Source of the DNA: Hyphomicrobiales bacterium
GTDB taxonomy: Bacteria; Pseudomonadota; Alphaproteobacteria; Rhizobiales; Xanthobacteraceae
Length of the DNA: 5,114 nucleotides
Assembly: GCA_016201085.1 (NCBI GenBank)
Contig: JACQDO010000012.1
Span: 1 to 5,114, forward strand
Reading direction: 5' to 3'
The position numbers and the translations under genes were made by a program. Under the pieces are notes generated by a model. The model did not search any database, was not told where the DNA came from, and worked only from the letters and a program-made list of their open reading frames with translations. This document shows, piece after piece, positions 1 through 5,114 of the stretch (position 1 is the first letter of the stretch; every line of letters begins with the position of its first letter).

Positions 1-1251
1 CAGACGATCCTTGATGCGCTCGTCGCGTGACGCCACGAACACTTCGGTCTGCGTCGCGGGGTCGTCGATCCTGCGCGGAAGCGTCAGCGACAGGCAATTG
101 CTGGTGAAAGCCTCAACGCCCTTCGAGCGCAGAAGGGCCTCGGTATATACATCGCGACACCCGATCGGTTGATAGCGGCGAAAGTAATCGATCGAGGCTT
201 CCGAAACGAGCTCTGGGCACTGAAACAGCCGGATATGGAATCCGTCTATCAGCGGCACAAGTTTCGGGTGCGGCGGCCACTCGGCGCGATTAGTCTTGAA
301 CCAGCCGTTGAGCAGGATACCGACCGGACCGTCAGCTTCATCCAACCCCGGCGACGATTTGATCTCGTTGTCACGGTCGATTTGGCGCGTGGGTTCGATA
401 CCTAATCGCGACAGCAGGCGCAGGCCGGAAATAATCTGAATATGGTCGCCCAGATTTTCGGTTGAAACCTTCAGCGACGCAAAACTTGTGGGCGTCGTGC
501 CTGTGTGCTTCGCCGCCGGAGGGTGTTCAGAGGTTCGCTGTTCATCGCCGTTGCTTCCCAAAACATATTCAAGCAGCGAGCCGGGCTTCAAATCTTCTTC
601 TGCCAGACGATGCGTGAGCTTGAAGACGGGCGTGGTCCAGTCAATCGTTCCTAGACCCTCGTCCTTTGGACGAAGCATGTAGCCGCCGAATTGCAACGTA
701 TGGGGCCCGTCGGCGCTTATCTTGGGAACCCGCGACCACGCCTCGGCTGCTTTGCGATCCACGTCGCATATGTCGCGAAAAAGATGATGGAACCAGAAGT
801 AGTCATCCGACTTCGCTCGGCTTGTCCAATATTCGATAGTCCGCCGATGCCATGTCGCGACGAGATAATTGTCGGCCTCGGCGCTCAAGAACCATGATGC
901 CAGCGGCCGGCCGGGACCCGGCGCGGCGAAGGCGAAGAACCCCTCCTGCATCGTGCCGGGCAGCCACTCATCCAGCGGTCGATTGCAGAATAACGTGGCA
1001 TCGACCCACACCCCGCCGAATTCGCGCAACAAGAGAATGCGCAGCACGTCGGACAGGGACGCGGCCGTCAGGGACTGACGGTTGAGATCGATGTATTGTG
1101 TTAGGGGAACATAGCGCTCGATCGTCGTCGCATCCAGGCAATGGAATTCCCAGCCGGGATTGTTTCGCTCCCAACTGTTGAAACACTTCTTGACCAAAGG
1201 CGGCGCGTTTTCTCGTCCCTGAAGCCAGCAGGTCCAGATGGTCTTGATCAT
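1..1251 (-). CDS. Capsular polysaccharide synthesis (GT32-like) glycosyltransferase fused to a polysaccharide pyruvyltransferase-like domain, 3' end beyond window
   Basis: Reading the minus strand from the ATG at 1251 gives 417 codons without a stop, leaving the window at base 1. Residues 1-240 or so match the capsular polysaccharide synthesis family: start MIKTIWTCWLQG, then NAPPLVKKC, SLSDVLR (65-71) and FGGVWVDATLFC (78-89), where VDAT (83-86) stands in for the nucleotide-sugar/metal-binding DxD. A polar, low-complexity linker follows (about 233-257). From about 262 the protein resembles polysaccharide pyruvyltransferases: NLGDHIQIISG (266-276), LLNGWF (313-318), WPPHPK (325-330) and the IGCRD-YT block (363-370) with a SNCLSLTL strand (384-391). 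By family knowledge the first domain transfers a sugar and the second would add a pyruvate ketal to a surface glycan, in the cytoplasm or at the inner membrane. Substrates are unknown. No good ribosome-binding site precedes the ATG, and the upstream frame stays open for about 100 bases, but the family-typical N-terminus supports this start. The domain-2 C-terminus lies outside the window. Confidence 0.88.
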   Translation of the reverse strand, partial: MIKTIWTCWLQGRENAPPLVKKCFNSWERNNPGWEFHCLDATTIERYVPLTQYIDLNRQSLTAASLSDVLRILLLREFGGVWVDATLFCNRPLDEWLPGTMQEGFFAFAAPGPGRPLASWFLSAEADNYLVATWHRRTIEYWTSRAKSDDYFWFHHLFRDICDVDRKAAEAWSRVPKISADGPHTLQFGGYMLRPKDEGLGTIDWTTPVFKLTHRLAEEDLKPGSLLEYVLGSNGDEQRTSEHPPAAKHTGTTPTSFASLKVSTENLGDHIQIISGLRLLSRLGIEPTRQIDRDNEIKSSPGLDEADGPVGILLNGWFKTNRAEWPPHPKLVPLIDGFHIRLFQCPELVSEASIDYFRRYQPIGCRDVYTEALLRSKGVEAFTSNCLSLTLPRRIDDPATQTEVFVASRDERIKDRL

Positions 1252-1406
1252 GTATGTTAAAACAACAACTTGTCCCTGCTGCGCATGATCACTGAGCGCC
1301 TCGAATTGCCGAAAAATGATATAATAATTACAAGAGTATACATTGCAATGCCAGCCGCTCGCCGAAGGCGCCGCAAAATGACCGCAACCCTTCTTAAGGC
1401 GCTGTT
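1252..1406. promoter_or_regulatory. Divergent intergenic region between two glycosyltransferase genes
   Basis: This 155-bp region separates two divergent gene starts and must carry both promoters if neither gene is read from elsewhere. It is clearly more AT-rich than its flanks, above all at 1311-1345. A perfect TATAAT lies on the plus strand at 1320-1325, about 80 bases before the GTG at 1407, but no matching -35 stands 16-18 bases upstream. TTGCCG at 1306-1311 would instead pair, at 17 bases, with a poor TACAAG. No convincing -10/-35 pair was found on the minus strand. The promoter role is inferred from layout and composition only. Confidence 0.35.
1395..1399 (+). promoter_or_regulatory. 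Ribosome-binding site for the GTG start at 1407
   Basis: TAAGG ends 7 bases before the GTG at 1407. The in-frame TAA at 1395-1397 overlaps it, so no earlier in-frame start can be used. This fixes GTG 1407 as the most upstream possible start. Confidence 0.5.
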
Positions 1407-2579
1407 GTGACGACATCCAATCCTCATGGTTGTTTCGAGCGTATCGCCGATGGCTGCGTTTCCGGCTGGCTGACCGGCGAAAAAGGAGATCCGCTTCCCG
1501 TCATCGTTCAAGTCAACGGCGTCGCTGCGGCGACGGTCAAACCGAGGCGGACTTGGCCTTGGACGCGTCGTGCCGGAAATTCGCAGCGTGGCAGGTTCGA
1601 GGTGCGGCTGCGCTTGGCTCCCGGCGACCGGGTCGTCGTCTTAAACGGCACTACCGGTCAGCCTTTGCCCGGCGGTGTGCGCCAGGTTGTCGATCCGCAT
1701 TGGCGGCCACGTGTCGGTTTGGTCGCGCCGGCAAAAGAGGAGGCGCCCTATCTGCTCGAATGGATCGCTTATCATCGCGCCCTCGGAATTGAATCGATTG
1801 TAATCGGAGATAATGGCGGCGCCGATCACACGAGCGAGCTGCTCCAGGCTCTGGCTGCCGCCGGTGCGATCCAGCGCCTCGATTGGCGAGGCCAAAGCGC
1901 CTTCCAAATCAGTTTTGATATGGAAGCCATCCGGCGGTTGTGCGGTGTAACCGACGTCTGTTCGGTCACCGATGTCGACGAGTTCATACGGCCGCTGGGC
2001 GGGCGCTCCGATATTCCGACCGCGGTCGCAGAAATCTTCGCTCGCAAGGAGGTGTCGGCGGCAGGGCTCAGTTGGGTGACCTATGGCAGCTCAGGCCGTA
2101 TCGAACCTGGAGAGGGGCTGGTGATCGAGCGTTTCACGCAGCGCGCAGCGGACGATCACATCCGTCATTGCGTGGTCAAGACGATACTCCGACCAGAGCG
2201 GATTGTCGGGATGGTCAACCCGCACGTGGCCACGATTGCAAGCGGCGAATACGTCAACGATCGCGGCGACCCGATTCGCTGGACCTCCGTCCCCGCCATG
2301 GCCGAGTTCGCAAGCTGGAACAGCCTGCGTGTCGACCATTTTGTCGTCAAGTCACGCCGGGAATTCGCAACCAAGGCAAAACGTGGACTGGCGGACCAAC
2401 CGGCGGGCATCCGGACCCGCGATGAAGCATTCTTTGCCAGCCGCGACTGCAATGAAGTTTTCGATCCGATGCCCGCCGATTTTGTCGACCGCACCAAGGA
2501 CGAATTGGCGCGGCTGCGTGATAGGCTCAAGCGCTTCATTCCGCTCGATAGTCCACTGCAGACGTTGATGCGCGACTGA
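1407..2579 (+). CDS. GT-A type glycosyltransferase (Glyco_tranf_2_4 / GT92-like) with N-terminal accessory domain
   Basis: A 390-residue cytoplasmic protein. Residues 1-95 or so form a small, probably beta-rich module (GCVSGWL at 16-22, GTTGQPLPGG at 81-90), resembling accessory domains seen before glycosyltransferases in rhizobia and relatives. The catalytic part starts near 100: VGLVAPAKEEAPYLLEWIAY (103-122), DNGGADHTSELL (135-146), then the metal-binding DVDEF (189-193), the GT-A DxD signature. Later blocks are WVTYGSSGR (223-231), LVIERFT (238-244), NPH (271-273), DHFVVKSRREF (310-320) and RDCNEV (346-351), all in the order expected for this family. There are no membrane helices, so transfer probably takes place at the inner face of the membrane. 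Donor and acceptor cannot be read from sequence. It diverges from the capsular-type glycosyltransferase gene, which points to a shared polysaccharide pathway. GTG start with TAAGG 7 bases upstream and an in-frame stop just before. Length is slightly above the bare-domain norm because of the extra module. Confidence 0.88.
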   Translation: MTTSNPHGCFERIADGCVSGWLTGEKGDPLPVIVQVNGVAAATVKPRRTWPWTRRAGNSQRGRFEVRLRLAPGDRVVVLNGTTGQPLPGGVRQVVDPHWRPRVGLVAPAKEEAPYLLEWIAYHRALGIESIVIGDNGGADHTSELLQALAAAGAIQRLDWRGQSAFQISFDMEAIRRLCGVTDVCSVTDVDEFIRPLGGRSDIPTAVAEIFARKEVSAAGLSWVTYGSSGRIEPGEGLVIERFTQRAADDHIRHCVVKTILRPERIVGMVNPHVATIASGEYVNDRGDPIRWTSVPAMAEFASWNSLRVDHFVVKSRREFATKAKRGLADQPAGIRTRDEAFFASRDCNEVFDPMPADFVDRTKDELARLRDRLKRFIPLDSPLQTLMRD

Positions 2580-2660
2580 TCGAACATGGCTGCGGGTGCG
2601 CTGCAAAATTGCCGGATTATAGTGGCCTGCACGATCTGTTCCGCGCCGCGGCGCAGCGGT
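2580..2660. other. Convergent intergenic spacer without clear terminator
   Basis: These 81 bases lie between the stop of the plus-strand glycosyltransferase and the stop of the minus-strand Sel1 gene, where a bidirectional terminator would be expected. A GC-only perfect palindrome (2643-2654) is present but leaves no hairpin loop, and no T-run follows on either strand. Termination is therefore Rho-dependent or not recognisable by eye. Confidence 0.4.
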
Positions 2661-3215
2661 TCATCGACTGAGACATTTCCCGCTGGTCGCGCATCGGTTC
2701 GCCGTCAATTCCGGAGCATGCCGCTCCAGCACTGGACGCCAAGCGACCGCCAAAGCTTGCGCCTTGGCCAACTGCGCCGGCGACATTTTTGACGCAACGT
2801 TATCTCTGATCCGGTAGGAAAATTCCCGTTTGGGTCCCGAGGCGCGGCTCGCCGCCAAGTTCAGCCATTTGTAGGCTTCGATGAAATCTTCCGGCACGCC
2901 GTGGCCCTTGTTGTACAGCAGCCCCAGCATGTACTGGCTTTCCGCGTTGCCCTGATTGGCGGCGCGCAGGCACCAAGCGGCTGCCTCGCGGTAGCTTTGC
3001 GGCACGCCGCGACCGTATGTGTGCATATAACAGAGCACGGCTTGCGCGTGGGCATCGCCTTGCTCGGCGGGCGACGGCAGCAGCCGGGCGGCCGTCGCAT
3101 AATCGTGGCGCTTGAAGGCGGCGAGCCCGTCGCGCAATGGACCGGCGTTGGCCGGCAGCGCGGCAGCAAGCATCACAAGAAATATGCAGAAGGCCAGTCG
3201 GGTCGCATGTGTCAT
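2661..3215 (-). CDS. Secreted Sel1-repeat (SLR) protein
   Basis: From the ATG at 3215 the product is 184 residues. An N-terminal signal peptide has a hydrophobic core (about 7-20) and a likely signal peptidase I site after PANA (21-24), so the mature protein should be periplasmic. Next comes a TPR-like half unit (about 26-50: LRDGLAAFKRHDYATAARLL), then two Sel1 repeats (about 51-88 and 89-124) with the usual A-YMxxxGRGVPQSY-EAAAW and YMLGLLYNKGHGVPED patterns. The tail has the common closing segment MSPAQLAKAQALAVAW (144-159). Sel1 repeats are alpha/alpha solenoids that bind proteins, so an adaptor role in the envelope is a family-level guess. A GTG at 3248 would add 11 residues (195 aa); the ATG is preferred because it gives a compact signal peptide and has a weak GGACGG upstream. 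The gene is convergent with the glycosyltransferase ending at 2579. Two repeats is few for the family. Confidence 0.85.
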   Translation of the reverse strand: MTHATRLAFCIFLVMLAAALPANAGPLRDGLAAFKRHDYATAARLLPSPAEQGDAHAQAVLCYMHTYGRGVPQSYREAAAWCLRAANQGNAESQYMLGLLYNKGHGVPEDFIEAYKWLNLAASRASGPKREFSYRIRDNVASKMSPAQLAKAQALAVAWRPVLERHAPELTANRCATSGKCLSR

Positions 3216-3428
3216 GATGCCGTCCGGTGTATTTGCTTTGCGCGTCACGCGCAGGCAGCGATCCTAACGCAATTGCCGCGCTGCTTTAACAGCCGTTCGC
3301 GGCTTCCAAGCGCGTCGATAACATATTGAGATATATAGTTTATTCGTCCTGTACCGAGCCCGCACCATGGTCTTCGGCAGCCCGGCGCGAGGGTTGGCGG
3401 CGATCCGTCATGACTCATAAAAAGCGCA
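3216..3428 (-). promoter_or_regulatory. Leader/promoter region of the Sel1 gene, downstream of the lipoprotein gene
   Basis: This 213-bp gap separates two minus-strand genes. It has a distinctly AT-rich core at about 3318-3346, suited to a promoter for the Sel1 gene, but no -35/-10 pair stands out. A hairpin with a TTCG loop sits at 3291-3304. On the minus strand, a short CTTTTT run lies just past the lipoprotein stop (3419-3424) without a hairpin before it. The gap is large enough that the two genes need not be one operon. Confidence 0.3.
3291..3304. repeat. Short inverted repeat with TTCG loop
   Basis: AGCCG (3291-3295) and CGGCT (3300-3304) are perfectly complementary around TTCG on the plus strand (CGAA on the minus strand). 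It lies about 76-90 bases upstream of the Sel1 ATG. No T-run follows on either strand, so it does not look like an intrinsic terminator. It may fold in the 5' leader or in read-through RNA. A five-base-pair stem can also arise by chance in GC-rich DNA. Confidence 0.3.
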
Positions 3429-3701
3429 TTAATAAACAGTCTTGGACGAGATCTCGATCGGTTGCATGGGCTGCGCGTGTCGTGGGCTTGCCTGGGCCGA
3501 TGCGCCTTCCAATTTTCTGACATAGTCGTCGTAGCCGGGCGCACCCGGTCGCGGCGGCGCTTCCGCTGGCATGCCTCCAGCCCATTGCGGCACACGATCG
3601 GCCATATTTGCGGCAAGCCATGAATTGACGGAGCCGCATCCGCCGAGCAGAAGCGATGCGCCAATGACCAAAGACGTGAGCAATGGCTTTCGTGCCATCA
3701 T
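3429..3701 (-). CDS. Small outer-envelope lipoprotein of unknown function
   Basis: From the ATG at 3701 the product is 90 residues. It has a lipoprotein signal: basic start (MMARK), hydrophobic segment (about 7-18) and lipobox LGGC (19-22) with Cys22 as the lipidated residue. Position +2 is Gly rather than Asp, so by the usual Lol rule an outer-membrane location is likely. The short mature part carries VPQWAGGMP (37-45) and PPRPGAPGYDDYVRKLEG (49-66). To my recollection this WAGG-x-P / PPRPG-x-P-x-YDxY pattern recurs in small lipoproteins of Bradyrhizobium and relatives, with no known function. A Gln/Pro-rich, poorly ordered tail follows. A TTG at 3713 and a second ATG at 3698 are alternative starts; none has a clear ribosome-binding site. 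Upstream on the minus strand, CATAAT (3740-3745) could be a -10 element, but its -35 partner is poor. Confidence 0.8.
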   Translation of the reverse strand: MMARKPLLTSLVIGASLLLGGCGSVNSWLAANMADRVPQWAGGMPAEAPPRPGAPGYDDYVRKLEGASAQASPRHAQPMQPIEISSKTVY

Positions 3702-3743
3702 TGCAATATGCAACCGTTGGCGCGAGGCCGCCAGCTTGGATTA

Positions 3744-3776
3744 TGCGAGCCAGATACGTAGCGGCCCACGCTCGCA
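3744..3776. repeat. 7-bp inverted repeat with 19-bp spacer
   Basis: TGCGAGC (3744-3750) and GCTCGCA (3770-3776) are perfect reverse complements flanking 19 bases that include the palindrome TACGTA (3755-3760). The left arm abuts the candidate -10 (CATAAT, minus strand 3745-3740) of the lipoprotein gene, a position fit for an operator. The link to regulation is inference. Confidence 0.3.
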
Positions 3777-3849
3777 AGCGATACAAGTCGAGTGTTTACA
3801 AGGTGCGACATCGCCAACCGCGCGTCCGTCGTCGTGCTGCCATGCGCCC

Positions 3850-3879
3850 ATCGGCTTGCCGGTTTTCCGGATTGCCGAT
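3850..3879. repeat. Two-part imperfect inverted repeat (hairpin-forming)
   Basis: ATCGGC (3850-3855) pairs with GCCGAT (3874-3879), and inside it CCGG (3859-3862) pairs with CCGG (3867-3870) around a TTTT loop. A 3x3 internal mismatch (TTG/ATT) separates the stems, giving 10 base pairs in 30 bases. It lies about 94 bases before the TVP38 start. No T-run follows directly on either strand, so an intrinsic terminator is unlikely; a leader-RNA structure, a protein site or a REP-like remnant are possible. Confidence 0.35.
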
Positions 3880-3972
3880 AGACCCCTGCGCGACATGATA
3901 GGGATCGACGGTTCGCTTCCTGTCACGCCCCGCTTTTTTTATCGCTGTTTTCTTCCACCCACCTGCCGGGCC

Positions 3973-4629
3973 ATGGCGCATCCAAGACGCTGGCTTCTTG
4001 TCGCGATCTCGCTCCTCGTTCTCGCCGGCGTGGCGGCGACGGCGTGGGGCTTCAGCCTGGGGCTCACCGCGGAAGCGCTGGCCGTCCGGATCGACGGTCT
4101 CGGTTACTGGGCGCCGATCGGCTTTGTTGCGCTCTATGCGGTCGCCACCGTCGCTCTGGTGCCGGGCGGCATTTTCGATCTGGTTGGCGGCGCGCTGTTC
4201 GGTCCCTATCTCGGCAGTGTTTGCAATCTTCTGGGCGGCACGCTCGGCGCCGCACTCGCCTTCCTGGTTGCGCGCTACATTGCGCGCGACTGGGCCGAAA
4301 CCCGCGCCGGGCCCCGGCTGCAAGGCATCATGCGCAGCGTCGACGAGGAGGACTGGCGCTTTGTCGCCTTCGTTCGGCTGGTGCCGGTCATCCCGTACAA
4401 CATCACCAATTATCTGCTCGGCGTCACGCGCATTCCGTTCCCGCGCTATGTGCTCGCCACTTTGGTGTTCATGGCGCCGTCGACGGTCGCCTATACCTGG
4501 ATCGGCCACGCCAGCCGCCAGGCCATCGCCGGCGATACCGAAAACATCAAGTACGCACTGATCGCGCTCGCGCTGATCGCGCTGGTGCTGCTGGTGCCGC
4601 GTTTTTATAAGCGGCTGAAAAACGGCTAA
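3973..4629 (+). CDS. TVP38/TMEM64 (VTT/DedA superfamily) inner-membrane protein
   Basis: A 218-residue integral inner-membrane protein, close to the usual bacterial length for this family. The first hydrophobic helix (about 7-26) starts right after MAHPRR. Then come a second segment (about 45-64), the VTT core VGGALFGPYLGSVCNLLGG (71-89) with the following helix (to about 104), and the signature stretch VRLVPVIPYNITNYLLGV (134-151) with PFPRY (155-159), which carries the R-x-x-P-x-x-P-[FY]-x-x-x-N-[YF]-x-x-G pattern. Further helices lie at about 160-178 and 194-209, with a basic tail (RFYKRLKNG). DedA/VTT proteins are linked to lipid transport or scrambling and membrane homeostasis; the exact substrate here is unknown. 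The frame stays open upstream to 3571, but the ATG at 3973 is chosen because the helix follows at once and the upstream part is antisense to the lipoprotein gene. The ribosome-binding site is weak (GCCGGG, too close). The stop overlaps the convergent neighbour. Confidence 0.9.
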   Translation: MAHPRRWLLVAISLLVLAGVAATAWGFSLGLTAEALAVRIDGLGYWAPIGFVALYAVATVALVPGGIFDLVGGALFGPYLGSVCNLLGGTLGAALAFLVARYIARDWAETRAGPRLQGIMRSVDEEDWRFVAFVRLVPVIPYNITNYLLGVTRIPFPRYVLATLVFMAPSTVAYTWIGHASRQAIAGDTENIKYALIALALIALVLLVPRFYKRLKNG

Positions 4630-5114
4630 CGCCAGAATTCCCGCGAGGCGATCGCCGCCCCTTCCGCCATGGCTTTGAACTTGGCGAACACCACTTGCGC
4701 GTCGACCGCCGCTTGTCCCACCCAGGTGCCGTAGCCGCAGTCGCTGCCGGCGATGACGTTCTCTCTTCCGACCAGTTTGGCGTAGCGGCCGATGCGCTGC
4801 GCGATCAGCTCGGGATGCTCGATGAAGTTCGACTTCGATTCGATGACGCCGGGGATCAGCAGCTTGCCGTCCGGCAGCTTGACGCGCTCGAACAGCGCCC
4901 ATTCGTGTGCATGGCGCGGATTGGCGGCCTCGAGCGAAATCGCCTGCGGCTTGGCCATGAGCACGATGTCGATGATGTCGGCGAGCGGCACGTCGCGATG
5001 ATGCGGGCCCTCGTAATTACCCCAGCACAAGTGCATACGAAGTTGCTCGGCCGGGATGTTAGCGACCGCGTGATTGAGAGCCTCAACATGCAGCCGCGCG
5101 CGCTTACGGAAGTC
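4626..5114 (-). CDS. Cobalamin-independent methionine synthase-like (MetE C-terminal-type) methyltransferase, 5' end beyond window
   Basis: The visible part is the last 162 residues; the frame is open to the right edge, so start and N-terminal half are missing. It matches the zinc-binding, C-terminal MetE-type TIM barrel: HLC in RMHLCWGNYEGPHH (visible residues 26-39) gives His28 and Cys30, SLEAANPRH gives Glu62, and SDCGYG gives Cys126. These are the four zinc-ligand positions of MetE (His, Cys, Glu, Cys), all present. By family role the zinc activates a thiol for methylation. Annotated relatives are short, stand-alone proteins called 5-methyltetrahydropteroyltriglutamate-homocysteine methyltransferase-like or methionine synthase II. 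The true substrate is uncertain, and epoxyalkane:CoM transferase-type relatives share the fold. An internal ATG at 5036 begins inside the zinc motif and is not the start, since the frame above it (LHVEALNHAVANIPAEQLR) is family-like. It converges on the TVP38 gene with a 4-bp overlap. Confidence 0.88.
   Translation of the reverse strand, partial: DFRKRARLHVEALNHAVANIPAEQLRMHLCWGNYEGPHHRDVPLADIIDIVLMAKPQAISLEAANPRHAHEWALFERVKLPDGKLLIPGVIESKSNFIEHPELIAQRIGRYAKLVGRENVIAGSDCGYGTWVGQAAVDAQVVFAKFKAMAEGAAIASREFWR

Larger units (their letters stand above)
3702..3972. other. Gene-free divergent region between the lipoprotein and TVP38 genes
   Basis: These 271 bases separate divergent genes. Open frames crossing it (for example 3741-3926 minus and 3683-3898 plus) have no recognisable motif, signal or ribosome-binding site and are basic or low-complexity, so I call no gene. 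It holds two inverted repeats (3744-3776 and 3850-3879), a run of seven T (3934-3940) and the CATAAT noted for the lipoprotein gene. It should contain promoters for both flanking genes. No tRNA or known small RNA is recognised. Confidence 0.4.

Noticed and set aside
968..1186. Minus-strand frame of 72 codons
   Set aside because: It is the shifted frame of the capsular-type glycosyltransferase on the same strand; only the edge-running frame shows family motifs.
2165..2632. Minus-strand frame of 155 codons opposite the GT-A glycosyltransferase
   Set aside because: Ser/Arg-rich without domain pattern, fully antisense to a well-supported gene.
2643..2654. Perfect GC palindrome as terminator between convergent genes
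   Set aside because: It has no loop and no T-run follows on either strand; such palindromes are common by chance in GC-rich DNA.
3741..3926. Possible 61-codon minus-strand small gene in the 3702-3972 gap
   Set aside because: No ribosome-binding site, no recognisable motif, membrane segment or signal; it crosses both inverted repeats, which suggests non-coding DNA.
3934..3940. Run of seven T as an intrinsic terminator
   Set aside because: No GC-rich hairpin lies directly before it on the plus strand or after it for the minus strand; the 3850-3879 repeat is over 50 bases away.
3571..3972. N-terminal extension of the TVP38 frame by up to 134 codons
   Set aside because: It runs antisense through the lipoprotein gene and its leader, lacks motifs, and the family N-terminus fits ATG 3973.
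3796..4902. Long minus-strand open frame (368 codons) opposite the TVP38 gene
   Set aside because: Its translation is Arg/Gln/Asp-rich with no motif, and it overlaps antisense two genes with strong family signatures; this is typical of stop-poor antisense frames in GC-rich DNA.
1..5114. Mobile element, CRISPR, toxin-antitoxin, defence system or tRNA
   Set aside because: No transposase or integrase motif, repeat-spacer pattern, terminal repeats, target duplication or tRNA-like fold was seen on either strand.

Overview
The window looks like a chromosomal stretch of a high-GC alphaproteobacterium, most likely Hyphomicrobiales close to Bradyrhizobium, Nitrobacteraceae or Xanthobacteraceae. This rests on remembered family resemblance of the small lipoprotein (WAGG...PPRPG...YDxY pattern), the short MetE-like methyltransferase (HLCWGNYEGPHH and SDCGYG motifs) and the glycosyltransferases. 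No search was run.

Left part (1-2579): two cell-surface polysaccharide genes diverge from a 155-bp AT-rich intergenic region. On the minus strand, an open frame runs from an ATG at 1251 off the left edge and shows 417 codons with no stop. It encodes a capsular-polysaccharide-synthesis (GT32-like) glycosyltransferase joined to a polysaccharide pyruvyltransferase-like domain, which the window edge cuts. On the plus strand, 1407-2579 encodes a 390-aa GT-A glycosyltransferase with an N-terminal accessory domain. The two enzymes suggest the edge of an exopolysaccharide, capsule or O-antigen locus that probably continues to the left.

Middle part (2661-3701): two small minus-strand envelope genes. 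One is a secreted Sel1-repeat protein. About 213 bp upstream of its start lies the end of a small lipoprotein gene. The gap between them is AT-rich and holds a short TTCG-loop inverted repeat. No function beyond envelope location can be assigned to either.

Right part (3702-5114): a 271-bp gene-free stretch has two inverted repeats, then a plus-strand TVP38/DedA-type membrane protein (3973-4629). Its stop codon overlaps by 4 bp the stop of a convergent minus-strand gene. That gene is the C-terminal part of a cobalamin-independent methionine-synthase-like methyltransferase and runs off the right edge.

Both edge genes are easy to miss or mis-start, because neither has both ends inside the window. 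No RNA gene, insertion sequence, CRISPR array or recognisable novel defence or mobile system is visible. The most unusual item is the glycosyltransferase-pyruvyltransferase fusion.
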